Shown: positions 9,717 through 19,515, counted from the first letter of the stretch. The stretch: 64,000 nt of DNA from an uncultured Clostridia bacterium (GCA_947166945.1 CAMVGH010000001.1:31012-95011); one strand, 5' to 3'. Made by a program: numbers and translations. The notes: generated by a model not told the origin, from the letters alone.

Positions 9717-11765
9717 ATGCAAAAGCTTAAACGCCTTGCCGCGGCTTTGCTGACAGCAGTCATAATGTGCACGGCTCTGTCTGTGTCCGTATTTGCCGAT
9801 ACCCCCTACGTCACATATACTGTAAACGGCTACGGGCAGATCCGCCAGACCCAGGCCGCGTACCTCGCCCACTCCACCGTCACAAAATTCGGCGATGAGT
9901 CGCTTGCTTCACCGGGCGATATCTGTATTGCGGACGACGGGCTGATATATGTGGCTGACTCGGGCAACAAGAGAATAGTCGTCGGTACTGCGGACGGCGA
10001 GCTTGTGCGCATCGTAGGCGAAGGTGTTCTGAAAAATCCCCGCGGCGTTTTTGTAACGCAAGGCGGCGATATATATGTCGCAGACCGTGACGCGGGAAAG
10101 ATATTCGTCTTTTCGGAAAGCGGCGAGCTTACCGGTGAATATTCAAAGCCCGCCAGCCCCCTTTACGGAGATGAAGTGAGCTTCCTTCCCATAAAGATAG
10201 TAGTCAATGACGCGGGCATAATGTTTGTTGTCTGTGAGTCCAACACCAACGGCATAGTCGAGATATCTCCCACCGACGGCGGAACATTCCTCGGCTATTT
10301 CGGCACAAATTACGCGGCAGTGGATCTTACAACGGTCATCTACCGCGCGATACTCACAGATGAACAGCGGGCGAAAATGGTAAGCAATATCCCCGCTACC
10401 CCGACCAACCTCACGATCGACGAAAAGGGACTCATATATACAGTCACCCGCGGAAACAAGAATGATACGCTCAAGCGCCTCAATATAGCCGGCACGAACA
10501 TGATACACAACACCGACGGCACCTACGCGGACACACCGACGGCAGTTGCGGCCGGCACCCATGACAACGTGTATGTTGCGGATCAGCAGGGATACATCTT
10601 TGAATACAACAACGAGGGCGAGATGATCTTCGTTTTCGGTGGCCCCGACGACGGTTCCCAGCGTGTGGGACTTTCCACAATGGTAAGCGGTATAGCGCTC
10701 GATGCGCAAGACCGGATATACGTACTTGACTCCGATAAGGCGCAGATACAGATCTACACTCCGACCGAGTTCACAGACCTTCTTCACAGCGCGCTGTACC
10801 TTTATTCAAAGGGACGCTACACCGAGGCGAAGGTTCCTCTTACGGAGATATTGAAGATGAACTCGATGTTCGATTACGCGAACAAGGCAATGGGGCGCTG
10901 CTACTTCCGTGAGGAGAACTATATCGAAGCCATGCGTTACGCCCGTCTCGCAAAGGACCACTCCGGATATTCGGACGCGTACTGGGAGATACGCAACGTC
11001 TGGCTCAAAAACAATATTATAACCGTGATAATCGTACTTGTCCTGCTGTTCGTCATCATAAGGGTGATAAAGCTGCTTGACAGGAAAAAGCATATACTGG
11101 ATAAGCCGAGAGCATTCTTCGGAAAACTCCGTGAGAACCGGTTCATTGACAATGTGTGCTACTCGTTCCGGTTTATGAAGAAACCGTCCGACACCGCATA
11201 CGGTATCGCGGCGGAGGGCAGGGAAGGCTGGCTCGTGCCGTCACTGCTGCTGCTGGTCTTCATGATAGAGTATATTGTGAGCAAATACACCTGCGGTTTC
11301 CTGATGAAGACGGTAATGGACGGCAGATATGAGATACTGACCGATATCGGCGCTATAATTGCGGTGGTCATCGCTGTGACAGCATGTACATATCTTGTCT
11401 GCACCATAAACGAGGGTGAAGGCACGGTGAAGAAGATATACACCTTCATCTGCTACAGCCTTACACCATACATCGTATTCATGCCGCTTATATATATCCT
11501 GTCCCATGTCCTCACCAACAACGAGACATTCCTTACAACGATGCTCTCGATACTTACTTACGGCTGGATAGCGGTGATCGCATTCATCGGACTGAAGGAA
11601 GTCAACAACTTCACCGTGCGCGAGACTGTAAAGGTGATACTGCTCACAGCGTTCACCGCTCTGATACTTGCGCTGCTCATCTTTATAATCTATGTTCTCT
11701 GGGCTCAGGTGTTCGGATTCATCGGAGCGATAATCGGCGAGGGGGTGTACAGACTTGGATACTAA
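9717..11765 (+). CDS. NHL-propeller / TPR / Yip1 membrane protein
   Basis: A 682-aa protein with a Sec signal (1 to about 24), NHL-like propeller repeats at about 45-350 (recurring DIYVAD / LIYVADSGNKRI patterns), a TPR-like helical stretch at about 355-425 (ALYLYSKGRYTEA), a membrane helix at about 435-452, and a C-terminal Yip1-like multi-helix domain (about 510-680). The propeller and TPR would face outward. NHL propellers usually bind protein or sugar ligands, so this may be a membrane scaffold for the importer or glycosidases. GGGGGT precedes ATG 9717, and the 3' end overlaps the next gene by 11 bases. The function is inferred from architecture only. Confidence 0.75.
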   Translation: MQKLKRLAAALLTAVIMCTALSVSVFADTPYVTYTVNGYGQIRQTQAAYLAHSTVTKFGDESLASPGDICIADDGLIYVADSGNKRIVVGTADGELVRIVGEGVLKNPRGVFVTQGGDIYVADRDAGKIFVFSESGELTGEYSKPASPLYGDEVSFLPIKIVVNDAGIMFVVCESNTNGIVEISPTDGGTFLGYFGTNYAAVDLTTVIYRAILTDEQRAKMVSNIPATPTNLTIDEKGLIYTVTRGNKNDTLKRLNIAGTNMIHNTDGTYADTPTAVAAGTHDNVYVADQQGYIFEYNNEGEMIFVFGGPDDGSQRVGLSTMVSGIALDAQDRIYVLDSDKAQIQIYTPTEFTDLLHSALYLYSKGRYTEAKVPLTEILKMNSMFDYANKAMGRCYFREENYIEAMRYARLAKDHSGYSDAYWEIRNVWLKNNIITVIIVLVLLFVIIRVIKLLDRKKHILDKPRAFFGKLRENRFIDNVCYSFRFMKKPSDTAYGIAAEGREGWLVPSLLLLVFMIEYIVSKYTCGFLMKTVMDGRYEILTDIGAIIAVVIAVTACTYLVCTINEGEGTVKKIYTFICYSLTPYIVFMPLIYILSHVLTNNETFLTTMLSILTYGWIAVIAFIGLKEVNNFTVRETVKVILLTAFTALILALLIFIIYVLWAQVFGFIGAIIGEGVYRLGY

Positions 11766-14016
11766 AAAGCCGAAATGGCTTATCCCCGTCGTCATCGCCG
11801 CTGTACTGGTCATTGCGGCAGTCGTACTGGCTGTCATCATTATCAACGGCGCAGAGACCGATGTCCTCAGCGGCACCCACACCCACTCCGCTCCCATACC
11901 CGCGCTCGGCGCAAAGGTGGAAGCCCGTGACGGTTATGTTCAGGTAGCGGAGAGCGATACTTACAGGCTGTATTATTACGAACCCCGGTTCTCTGTAAGA
12001 CTTGAGAATAAAAAGACCGGTGCCGTGTTTGATTCCACTGTGAGCGATGAAAAGGACGACGGCAATAACAATGCCAGCTGGACCGCATACATGAAGAGCG
12101 GTATCGTGATAAACGCGATAATCGGCACCCTCAATACCTATCAGGTAGATGTGAACAGTGTTCCCACCGATATCTCCACATGGTACACCGATAAGGGCAT
12201 ATATGCGGCTCTCAGTTTCAAGGGCAACTATCAGTTTGAACTCGGAGTGGATATAAGTCTCGACGGTGACGACCTGATCGTGCGCATACCCGATGAGTCC
12301 ATAAAAGAGTCTAAAGAAGGCACATACATCAGTACAGTGAGCCTGTTCCCGTTCCTCGGATACACCTATCTTGATGAACAGGACGGATATATGCTGGTGC
12401 CGGACGGAAACGGAGCGCTCATATACCTCGACAACAAGGAACACCGCTATACTACCGGATTTTCCGGTCTGATATACGGTGTTGACGACGGTATGACAAA
12501 CCGTACCGCCGTATCGACTATCTGGGATCATTACGAGACGGTAACTCCGTCCAACAAGGTCATAGCACCCGTGTTCGGAATGGCTCATCTCGAAGATGAG
12601 CTGGCGTACCTCGGAATTGTGGAATCCGGTGATGAACGGTGCAGCATCGAAGTTGTCCCCAATGGCGTAATGGTTGATTACAACCGCTGCTTTGCGAGAT
12701 TTCTGCTGCGTGACGTTTACGTCCAGCCGCTCAATCAGTCGAACTCCGGTACCGTACCGGCAGTTGAGCAGGACAGACTCCACTCCGATCTTACAGTGAG
12801 ATACCGCCTTCTGTCGGAAGAAAATGCGGATTATTCCGGCATGGCAAATGCTTACCGCGAATATCTGCTTGACAGCGGTAAGATACAGAAACGTGATATA
12901 AGCTACAATACCCGTATTGATTTCCTTGGTTCGGAAAGAGAATCCTTCCTTATGGGAACAACAGCGGTCGCTATGACCACAGCCGATCAGGTCTCCGGGA
13001 TACTTTCGGAACTGCGCGGACTGGGTGTGCGGAATATGATTTCCGTGTACAAGGGCTGGCAGAGCGGCGGACTGTATGATGTGCCTGTAACATCGTTCGG
13101 GGCGGACGGCAGCATCGGAGGAAATTCCGCAGTCAAAGCTCTCGTTCAGAGAGAAGCCGAAGCCGGAAATACCATATATCTGTATGATGACGCGCTTTCG
13201 GTGAACGCGTCCGCACATTCCACCACCTACAACGTGATGAAGATGGTGAATAAGCGGACATTCAAAAACGAGACTCACGGTCAGGTATATGACACCTTCT
13301 ACTACCTGATGCCCGGACGAAGCAGCAGCGATCTTGCGCATCTTTCAAATGACCTTGTAAATGTGGGTATCGGCAATATGGCTCTGTCGGGTATTACCGG
13401 GACCTTGTTCTCATACAGTTCAAAGGGCAGCTACTACTCCCGCACGGACACAATGGACATCTATGAAGACGCGGTAAGCGCGGCGGACGGGAACTGCAGA
13501 ATAGTTACCGAGACACCGAACGCGTTCTTATGGAAGTATTCCGACGCCTTCCTCGATATGCCGCTCAGCTCTTCCGATTATCTTTACCTTGACAGGGAGA
13601 TACCGTTCCTGTCAATGGTGTTCAAGGGAATTGTCCCCACTTACTCCGAATATGTGAACTTTGAGGCAAACAAGAAGGAAAACTTCCTTCGCATGGTGGA
13701 AGCCGGAGTTTATCCGTCGTTCTATATCACAGCCGAGGATTCCTCAAAGCTCATCTACACCAATTCAAGCGACCTCTACTCGCTTGAATACGCGTCGTAC
13801 CGCGATACGATCGTCGAGTATGACAATGCGCTCCGTGAGATAGCCGGGAAGGTTAACGGCGCGTGCATAACAAAGCATGAGATCACGGACAGCGGACTTG
13901 TAAAAGTCACATACAACAACGGTGTTGTGATCTGTGTGAACTACACCGGTTCGGCTCTCAGCGACGGCGAGGTCACTGTTGATCCGCTTTCCTATGTTGT
14001 AAGGGGAGGTGAGTGA
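11755..14016 (+). CDS. Membrane-anchored DUF5696-type protein
   Basis: A 753-aa protein starting at TTG 11755 (GAGGGGGTG just upstream) with one N-terminal membrane helix (about 7-27) and a large outside part. It resembles the proteins annotated DUF5696 that accompany sugar importers in Firmicutes. Its middle and C-terminal parts look like an unassigned glycosidase-type TIM barrel: the YNTRIDFLG, LGVRNMISVYKGWQ and TPNAFLWKYSDAFLDMP stretches carry many aromatic and acidic residues. It ends in a small beta domain. I cannot name catalytic residues, so it may be an uncharacterised glycosidase or a binding protein. Gene order suggests it works with the neighbouring propeller protein. Confidence 0.65.
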   Translation: MDTKKPKWLIPVVIAAVLVIAAVVLAVIIINGAETDVLSGTHTHSAPIPALGAKVEARDGYVQVAESDTYRLYYYEPRFSVRLENKKTGAVFDSTVSDEKDDGNNNASWTAYMKSGIVINAIIGTLNTYQVDVNSVPTDISTWYTDKGIYAALSFKGNYQFELGVDISLDGDDLIVRIPDESIKESKEGTYISTVSLFPFLGYTYLDEQDGYMLVPDGNGALIYLDNKEHRYTTGFSGLIYGVDDGMTNRTAVSTIWDHYETVTPSNKVIAPVFGMAHLEDELAYLGIVESGDERCSIEVVPNGVMVDYNRCFARFLLRDVYVQPLNQSNSGTVPAVEQDRLHSDLTVRYRLLSEENADYSGMANAYREYLLDSGKIQKRDISYNTRIDFLGSERESFLMGTTAVAMTTADQVSGILSELRGLGVRNMISVYKGWQSGGLYDVPVTSFGADGSIGGNSAVKALVQREAEAGNTIYLYDDALSVNASAHSTTYNVMKMVNKRTFKNETHGQVYDTFYYLMPGRSSSDLAHLSNDLVNVGIGNMALSGITGTLFSYSSKGSYYSRTDTMDIYEDAVSAADGNCRIVTETPNAFLWKYSDAFLDMPLSSSDYLYLDREIPFLSMVFKGIVPTYSEYVNFEANKKENFLRMVEAGVYPSFYITAEDSSKLIYTNSSDLYSLEYASYRDTIVEYDNALREIAGKVNGACITKHEITDSGLVKVTYNNGVVICVNYTGSALSDGEVTVDPLSYVVRGGE

Positions 14017-14018
14017 CC

Positions 14019-15101
14019 GTGGCTGAAACGAAAAAAATGACCCGCAGGGAAAAGAAGGAACTGAAGGAGCGGATGAAGCACCTGAAGTCCGGCACGCTTG
14101 AAAAGCGCTATGCAAGAATGGGTTACATATTCATGATCCCGTGGTTCATAGGCGCGGCGGTATTCCTTGCGTACCCGCTGGGAAGTTCGTTCTGGTATGC
14201 CCTGAACAATATCCGCATAACCCCGCTGGGAAGGATATTCAACTTTGTCGGACACGGCAACTTCACCCAGATACTGATAGAAGACCCGGACTTTATGATA
14301 TACCTTGTGGACTATCTTATGTCCACGGTCATATCGGTACCTATCATAGTAGTGTTCGCGCTCATAATAGCGATGATGCTGAATATGAAGATAAAGGGCA
14401 AGGGATTCTTCCGGCTGATATTCTTCCTGCCGGTCATCATCGTGAGCGGACCGATACTCGGAATGCTCAACGCACAGGGCGCGGGAAGCGTGTCCGCTAT
14501 CGACACGGCGGCTCTTTCGGGAGCGATAGGCTCGGTGCTGCCGGAGATCATAGCAAAACCGATATCCGATGTGTTCAGCAATATGATAACCACGCTGTGG
14601 TATTCGGGCGTACAGATACTTATATTCCTGTCCGGGCTGCAGAAGATCGACAGGTCAATGTATGAGGCGGCAAAGATAGACGGCGGCTCCGCGTGGGAAT
14701 GTTTCTGGAAGATAACGCTTCCTAACCTCAAATCCATGATACTCCTGAATACGATATATACAGTCGTATTCATCTCCAACAACAGCGACAACCCGATCAT
14801 CGGTCTGATAAAGGAATCAATGTTCTCCGGCACAAAGGAGAAAGGCTACGGGTACGCTTCGGCAATGGCATGGCTGTACTCGGTGGTCGTGCTGATACTC
14901 GTCGGACTGTTCGCTCTCCTGCTCGCAACGCGCAAGGATCAGTACGAAAAGCAGGTCAAGCGTGCATTGAAGGCAAGAAAGAGAGAACAGAAGAACAAAA
15001 AGAGGATAGAAAGGAGGAACCGCAGAAATGCCAGAAGGATCGAACAGCAGCGTGCAAAAGGCAAGATCACCACGCACACGACAAAGCGGGACGACTACTA
15101 A
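14019..15101 (+). CDS. Sugar ABC permease, MalF/UgpA type (set B)
   Basis: Second MalF-like permease, about 360 aa, with a lysine/arginine-rich N-terminus and an even more basic C-terminal tail (RKREQKNKKRIERRNRRNAR) beyond the last membrane helix. The EAA loop EAAKIDGGSAWECFWKITLP starts near residue 216. I prefer GTG 14019 because GGGAGG (14003-14009) is nine bases away; GTG 14013 would overlap the previous stop. The basic tail and the 74-base overlap with the next gene are unusual. Confidence 0.85.
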   Translation: MAETKKMTRREKKELKERMKHLKSGTLEKRYARMGYIFMIPWFIGAAVFLAYPLGSSFWYALNNIRITPLGRIFNFVGHGNFTQILIEDPDFMIYLVDYLMSTVISVPIIVVFALIIAMMLNMKIKGKGFFRLIFFLPVIIVSGPILGMLNAQGAGSVSAIDTAALSGAIGSVLPEIIAKPISDVFSNMITTLWYSGVQILIFLSGLQKIDRSMYEAAKIDGGSAWECFWKITLPNLKSMILLNTIYTVVFISNNSDNPIIGLIKESMFSGTKEKGYGYASAMAWLYSVVVLILVGLFALLLATRKDQYEKQVKRALKARKREQKNKKRIERRNRRNARRIEQQRAKGKITTHTTKRDDY

Positions 15102-16050
15102 GTCATGGCGTGAGCGGTTCTCCCGCGAGAAGATACACCGGTTTATGTTCGGCAGCAAAGACAAGGAAGGGTTTCTCAAGCAGTTCCTCGTTTATGCCCT
15201 GCTGATATGCATAGGGTTCATATACGTCTATCCTATACTTCACATGGTATCCAGCAGCCTTATGACGCTTGACGATCTGCTGGACTCGTCCATAAAATGG
15301 CTGCCGAGCTCACTGAATTTTACCAACTATGAGCAGGCGGCGAAGAGCATGGATTTCTGGAACGCTCTGTGGCAGAGCATAGTGATAGCGGGTGTTCCCA
15401 CTGTCTGCAACCTGATATCATGCTCGGTAACGGGATACGCTCTCGCAAGGTTTGATTTCAAGGGCAAGAAGATCGTAATGGGTATAATAATCCTCAGTTT
15501 CGTGCTTCCGAGCCAGATAACCATGATACCCACTTACGTTCTTTACTCCAATCTCGGCATACTGAACACGATCTGGGCGTTCATACTGCCGGCACTGTTT
15601 GCGCAGGGCTTCAAGGCTCCGATCTTCATTCTGATATTCTGGCAGTTCTTCCGGCAGATACCGAAAGCGCTGATAGAAGCATCGAGGATCGACGGAGCGG
15701 GACATTTCAAGTCATTCTTCCGGATAGCCCTTCCCAGCGCTAAGCCCGCGTTCATCACCGTGGCGCTGTTCTCGTTCGTCTGGTACTGGAACGAATCCTA
15801 TCTCACCGAGCTGTATGTCCACGGAGTTTACGGACAGTCCGACTGGACGACGCTGGTGGTGCAGCTCGATAACTTCGCGGCGAATTTCTCAAGCTACCAG
15901 CAGACGGCGACCGCAGGCGCGACCAACCTCAACGAGTCCATCAATATGTCGGGGACCCTGCTGAGCATACTTCCGCTTCTGATACTGTACTTCGTGCTTC
16001 AGAGACATTTTGTTGAGAGTATCGACAGGACAGGTATCACAGGAGAATAA
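15028..16050 (+). CDS. Sugar ABC permease, MalG/UgpE type (set B)
   Basis: A 340-aa permease with a 45-residue basic cytoplasmic extension before the first membrane helix and the EAA-type loop EASRIDGAGHFKSFFRIALP at about residue 217 (EAS instead of EAA). ATG 15028 has AGGAGG at 15012-15017, so the long overlap with the previous gene is probably real. It completes the second permease pair. The following binding protein is its likely partner. Confidence 0.87.
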   Translation: MPEGSNSSVQKARSPRTRQSGTTTKSWRERFSREKIHRFMFGSKDKEGFLKQFLVYALLICIGFIYVYPILHMVSSSLMTLDDLLDSSIKWLPSSLNFTNYEQAAKSMDFWNALWQSIVIAGVPTVCNLISCSVTGYALARFDFKGKKIVMGIIILSFVLPSQITMIPTYVLYSNLGILNTIWAFILPALFAQGFKAPIFILIFWQFFRQIPKALIEASRIDGAGHFKSFFRIALPSAKPAFITVALFSFVWYWNESYLTELYVHGVYGQSDWTTLVVQLDNFAANFSSYQQTATAGATNLNESINMSGTLLSILPLLILYFVLQRHFVESIDRTGITGE

Positions 16051-16062
16051 AACAAGCCCCAT

Positions 16063-16080
16063 ACAGGCAGCCGTGCCTGT
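16063..16080 (+). other. Stem-loop before the set B binding protein
   Basis: ACAGGCA (16063-16069) pairs with TGCCTGT (16074-16080) around a GCCG loop, with no T-run. Hairpins between permease and binding-protein genes commonly set unequal mRNA stability, so the downstream binding protein is made in excess. That role is inferred here. Confidence 0.5.
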
Positions 16081-16110
16081 CAAACAATAAATTTCAATAT
16101 GGAGGAATCT

Positions 16111-17736
16111 ATGAAGAAAAGAATTATTTCGGCAGTTCTTGCAAGTGTTATGGCAGTGAGCGTGATAGCTGGCTGTGATAACGGCGGAAATGCTCCTGCC
16201 GGCGGAGAAGGCGGGAATGCGTCCGCAGCCGGAGGCAGTGCCGGCAGTGCGGCTTCGGTCACGAACGATTACGATCTTGTGACCGTTGATGGCAGCACAC
16301 ATCAGTACAAGAAGTACAAGGATATGACGAGCGACAACATCACGCTCACATATTTCCACTTCGACCAGGACGAGACTGTGCAGCTCCTCGCGGAGAGATT
16401 CATGAAGATCTATCCGAACATCAATGTCCAGGTGCAGTATGAGAATGTGGCAAACTACAACACCACGCTCTCCACGCTCGTAAGCAACGGTCAGGCTCCG
16501 GACGTGATAATGCACTCCGACTGCGACTATGCGCTCTCGAATATGCTGCTTGCGGACATTTCCGCGTACTTCAACAGCGACGACGAGACAAAAAATCTCG
16601 CCGATACCATCAATTCCGCAGGTCTCGGCACCTATAACCTCGAAGGCGGCATGAGATACAGCGTTCCGGTGAAATTCTTCCCCGGCGCTATGTATGTTGA
16701 CCGCAACGTCCTTGAAACTCTTAACCTCAAGGTCCCCACACAGAACTGGACATGGTCCGAAATGGTACAGCTCATCAAGGACGCGACCGTACTCAATTCC
16801 CCCGACGGAATGGCTTACTACGGACTCGGATACTATAACCGTCTCGACTCCTACTACGGCATTGCCGCAAGACAGGATATCATCGGTGAGTTCGGCTTCA
16901 ACGGCAAGACATTCGATCTGAGCGATTGGGCAGTCGGAGAGCAGGAATTCTCCAATCTGAAACTCGGCGGATATATCGCCCCCTCTACCGAAACACAGGC
17001 TATGGAAGACTGGAGCGGCGACTGGGAAGGCTGGGCAGGAAATACCGGTCACGCGGCTCTCTTCTCCGAGGCATTCTGGACATTCCAGAACACATGGAAC
17101 ACTCCAGGCTATAAGGACAGTTACAACCTCGATATCGTTCCTTACGTAATACCTGCGGTCTCGGAGGCAGATGCCGGCAGCGACCACCACTCCATCGCAA
17201 CTATCGACTACGGCGGAATAACCACTTCCTGCAAATATCCCCGTGAAGCCTACGAACTTCTCAAGTTCATGGCATACGGCGTTGACGGCTGGTACACCCG
17301 CTGTGAGATCTATTCCGACGAGAGCATAGTGAACGCTATGGGTACAGCGCTCAAGTATGATGTTATGCCTGTTCCGATCACAAAGGACGAGGGGGTCTGG
17401 GACGAATACATCAAGGTTTACTGCGCAGGCATGGACGATGAGCATACACAGCTCTGGAGAGATTACTTCAAGTCCTGCATGCAGCCGATATCCTTCGGCT
17501 GGACGAGTATCGCCGGCTACTGGAACTTCTGCGACCAGTACTTCAACTCTATCGGTATCCACGATCTTGTTGACAACGGTACAGCACAGGCGGCTGACTA
17601 TGTAGAGGAAGCAAACCGCAAGGCAAACTATTATCACGCACAGGCAATGCTCGATTACTTCGGACCTTCCGCTTATAATGTACTTACGGAATCCGAAATA
17701 GCCGAGTATGAGAAGATGAAGGCGGACAATCAGTGA
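16111..17736 (+). CDS. Sugar-binding lipoprotein of ABC importer (set B)
   Basis: A 541-aa family-1 extracellular solute-binding protein. I chose ATG 16111 (GGAGG at 16101-16105) over 16099, which overlaps the ribosome site. The signal ends in VSVIAGC, a lipobox, followed by a Gly/Ala-rich linker. The YFHFDQDETVQLLAERFMKIYPNINVQVQYE stretch is the usual first lobe. It is the second binding protein of the operon and about half the size of the one at 4829, so the operon encodes two different capture proteins. Confidence 0.88.
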   Translation: MKKRIISAVLASVMAVSVIAGCDNGGNAPAGGEGGNASAAGGSAGSAASVTNDYDLVTVDGSTHQYKKYKDMTSDNITLTYFHFDQDETVQLLAERFMKIYPNINVQVQYENVANYNTTLSTLVSNGQAPDVIMHSDCDYALSNMLLADISAYFNSDDETKNLADTINSAGLGTYNLEGGMRYSVPVKFFPGAMYVDRNVLETLNLKVPTQNWTWSEMVQLIKDATVLNSPDGMAYYGLGYYNRLDSYYGIAARQDIIGEFGFNGKTFDLSDWAVGEQEFSNLKLGGYIAPSTETQAMEDWSGDWEGWAGNTGHAALFSEAFWTFQNTWNTPGYKDSYNLDIVPYVIPAVSEADAGSDHHSIATIDYGGITTSCKYPREAYELLKFMAYGVDGWYTRCEIYSDESIVNAMGTALKYDVMPVPITKDEGVWDEYIKVYCAGMDDEHTQLWRDYFKSCMQPISFGWTSIAGYWNFCDQYFNSIGIHDLVDNGTAQAADYVEEANRKANYYHAQAMLDYFGPSAYNVLTESEIAEYEKMKADNQ

Positions 17737-17806
17737 TCCGCAGGTATCACGTTGAAACATCAGTAACCCGATCCCTGAAAGGGATTTAATAGAAAGGAGT
17801 TTATCA

Positions 17807-19390
17807 ATGAAAAAAACTATTTCACTTGTTGCAGCTGCTGCCATGATACTTTCTGTTGCCGCATGCGGCAATAACGGCGGTTCATCTGCCGGCACAACTA
17901 CAACAGCAGCTCCCGCTGCTGCCGACACTACCACCACTGCTGCGGACACAACTACGACCGCTGCTGAAGTGACAGAGGACGCGGCTCCCGCTCCCGCTGA
18001 GGCTGAGCCGATCACAGCAGAGCCCCTTGTCCACCTTGATTTCGAGACAACAGACGGTCTTACAGCTGTTGAGCAGACCGAGGATGTAGGTGCGCTCACC
18101 GGCTCAAACTTCGGTCTCAAGGAATCGGCTCACCCGATCCTTATCGCCGAGGGACAGGGTGCTGTCGGCAACGCACTCTACCTTGACGGCAAGTACGGTG
18201 TTGACTTCGATATGAAGGAGACCGACGAAAGCTACACATTCTCCTTCTGGTACAACGCTGACCGTGTTTCCACATACGGACCGGTAGTACAGATCGGACG
18301 CAACATCGGTATGTCCAACGCAGACGCTACCGTAACATGGCTCAATATAACAAAGACCACATGGGGAAGCAACTCCGCCGATATATTCCCGGTAGCGTGG
18401 AACCGTAACTCCTCTATCGGTACGGAAGTAAGTCCTGACGGCGTATGGCCGTGGATCTATGCTATGGACGATCTGGAGCACGGCAAGCGTGAATGGTGCC
18501 TTATCACCGTCGTTGCCGACGGCAACCGCTATGTTGCAGATGACGGTATGGAGCGTGTAGGTACAAAGTTCTACCTGAACGGCGAACTCAAATGGGAAGC
18601 AAACGGCGAGAATATGTACTACCAGGGTCTTGCTCCGGAGATCCTCACCGGTGACGGTCTTGAAGGACATATCGGTATCAACTACTGGGATACTGTATTC
18701 AAGGGATTTATAGATGAACTTTATATTTATGACGAAGCACTCACAGACGGACAGGTAAAGACACTCTTCGAGCAGGGCAATCCTCCCGAGAAGCCTGTTG
18801 CTCCCGAGTATGAGGCTGCCGAGGAAGAACCCGAGCCTGAGCCGCTTGCGGCAGCTCCCGTTGACAGTGCCGCTATTGCTGTTCTCGGTACACCCGAAAG
18901 AACTCTCGGCTTCTGGACAGACCATACCGACGGTTATGAGCTCAAGAGCGGCGAGACTCTCACGTTTACACTCAATAACTACTCAGACGGCGTGAACAAC
19001 TGGGACAACTTACTTGCGGCGTTCACAAATACCCCTGTAAAGGCTGATCTTATTCCGAGCGCTGACAACTATGAAGGCTATGCGGAATACGCTGTCCTCC
19101 GTGCAGACGCATTCGGCTGGGGTTATCCGGACGGTGCCGTTACATTCGGCTGCTCATGGGGCGATGACTGGGCAGGCTGGCTCAAGCTCATGACTTCCGC
19201 AAAGGTTACAATGAACATCATGCGTGACGGTGCTGAAGCTTTCATCGACTACACATTCACAGGCGCAGACGGCACAGAGATGACCGAGACCGCTGTAATG
19301 AACGGTGCTTGGGAAGCAGATGCTCCGGTTTATGTTCACATTCTCGGTGAGGCTGCCTATATCGAGCTTCTCAGCGCAGAATCCAAATAA
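17807..19390 (+). CDS. LamG-type carbohydrate-binding lipoprotein
   Basis: A 527-aa lipoprotein (lipobox ending VAAC) with a low-complexity Thr/Ala/Pro linker (about 26-60) that would hold it away from the membrane. A concanavalin/LamG-like sandwich follows (about 70-320, with GFIDELYIYDEALT near its end), then a Glu/Pro-rich spacer (about 325-350) and a second beta domain (about 360-525, rich in exposed Trp: NNWDN, FGWGYPDG, GDDWAGWLK). No catalytic motif is visible. It probably binds arabinan or pectin at the surface beside the importer. AAAGGAG precedes ATG 17807. Confidence 0.7.
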   Translation: MKKTISLVAAAAMILSVAACGNNGGSSAGTTTTAAPAAADTTTTAADTTTTAAEVTEDAAPAPAEAEPITAEPLVHLDFETTDGLTAVEQTEDVGALTGSNFGLKESAHPILIAEGQGAVGNALYLDGKYGVDFDMKETDESYTFSFWYNADRVSTYGPVVQIGRNIGMSNADATVTWLNITKTTWGSNSADIFPVAWNRNSSIGTEVSPDGVWPWIYAMDDLEHGKREWCLITVVADGNRYVADDGMERVGTKFYLNGELKWEANGENMYYQGLAPEILTGDGLEGHIGINYWDTVFKGFIDELYIYDEALTDGQVKTLFEQGNPPEKPVAPEYEAAEEEPEPEPLAAAPVDSAAIAVLGTPERTLGFWTDHTDGYELKSGETLTFTLNNYSDGVNNWDNLLAAFTNTPVKADLIPSADNYEGYAEYAVLRADAFGWGYPDGAVTFGCSWGDDWAGWLKLMTSAKVTMNIMRDGAEAFIDYTFTGADGTEMTETAVMNGAWEADAPVYVHILGEAAYIELLSAESK

Positions 19391-19404
19391 GACAAAAGTA
19401 ATGT

Positions 19405-19469
19405 GCGGGACTTCCGCGGAAGTCCCCCGCATTTCCAAAAGCGGCGGGGACCCGCCGCCTTTGGAAATG
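19405..19469 (+). other. Two tandem strong hairpins, no T-run
   Basis: GGGACTTCC (19407-19415) pairs with GGAAGTCCC (19418-19426). Immediately after, a 19-base arm at 19430-19448 pairs with 19451-19469 (CATTTCCAAA against TTTGGAAATG, GCGGCGGG against CCCGCCGC). Neither is followed by Ts, so these look like mRNA-protecting or processing structures rather than a simple terminator. They separate the surface genes from the cytoplasmic GH43 and ATPase genes. Confidence 0.75.
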
Positions 19470-19515
19470 TGACCGCACAGCGTCACGCTATCCCGAATGA
19501 AAGGAAATTTCCGAT

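Noticed and set aside
11719-13341. 540-codon open frame on the minus strand
   Set aside because: It is antisense to the DUF5696-type gene, which has a ribosome site, membrane helix and operon spacing. The antisense product has no family features.
17900-17990. Repetitive ACT/ACA/GCT-rich stretch
   Set aside because: It encodes the Thr/Ala linker of the LamG-type lipoprotein and has no spacer-repeat structure, so it is neither CRISPR nor a mobile repeat.
15889-18120. 743-codon open frame on the minus strand
   Set aside because: It runs antisense to two clear lipoprotein genes (16111 and 17807), has no recognisable motif and is rich in Val/Cys/His runs typical of the reverse of strongly biased coding sequence.
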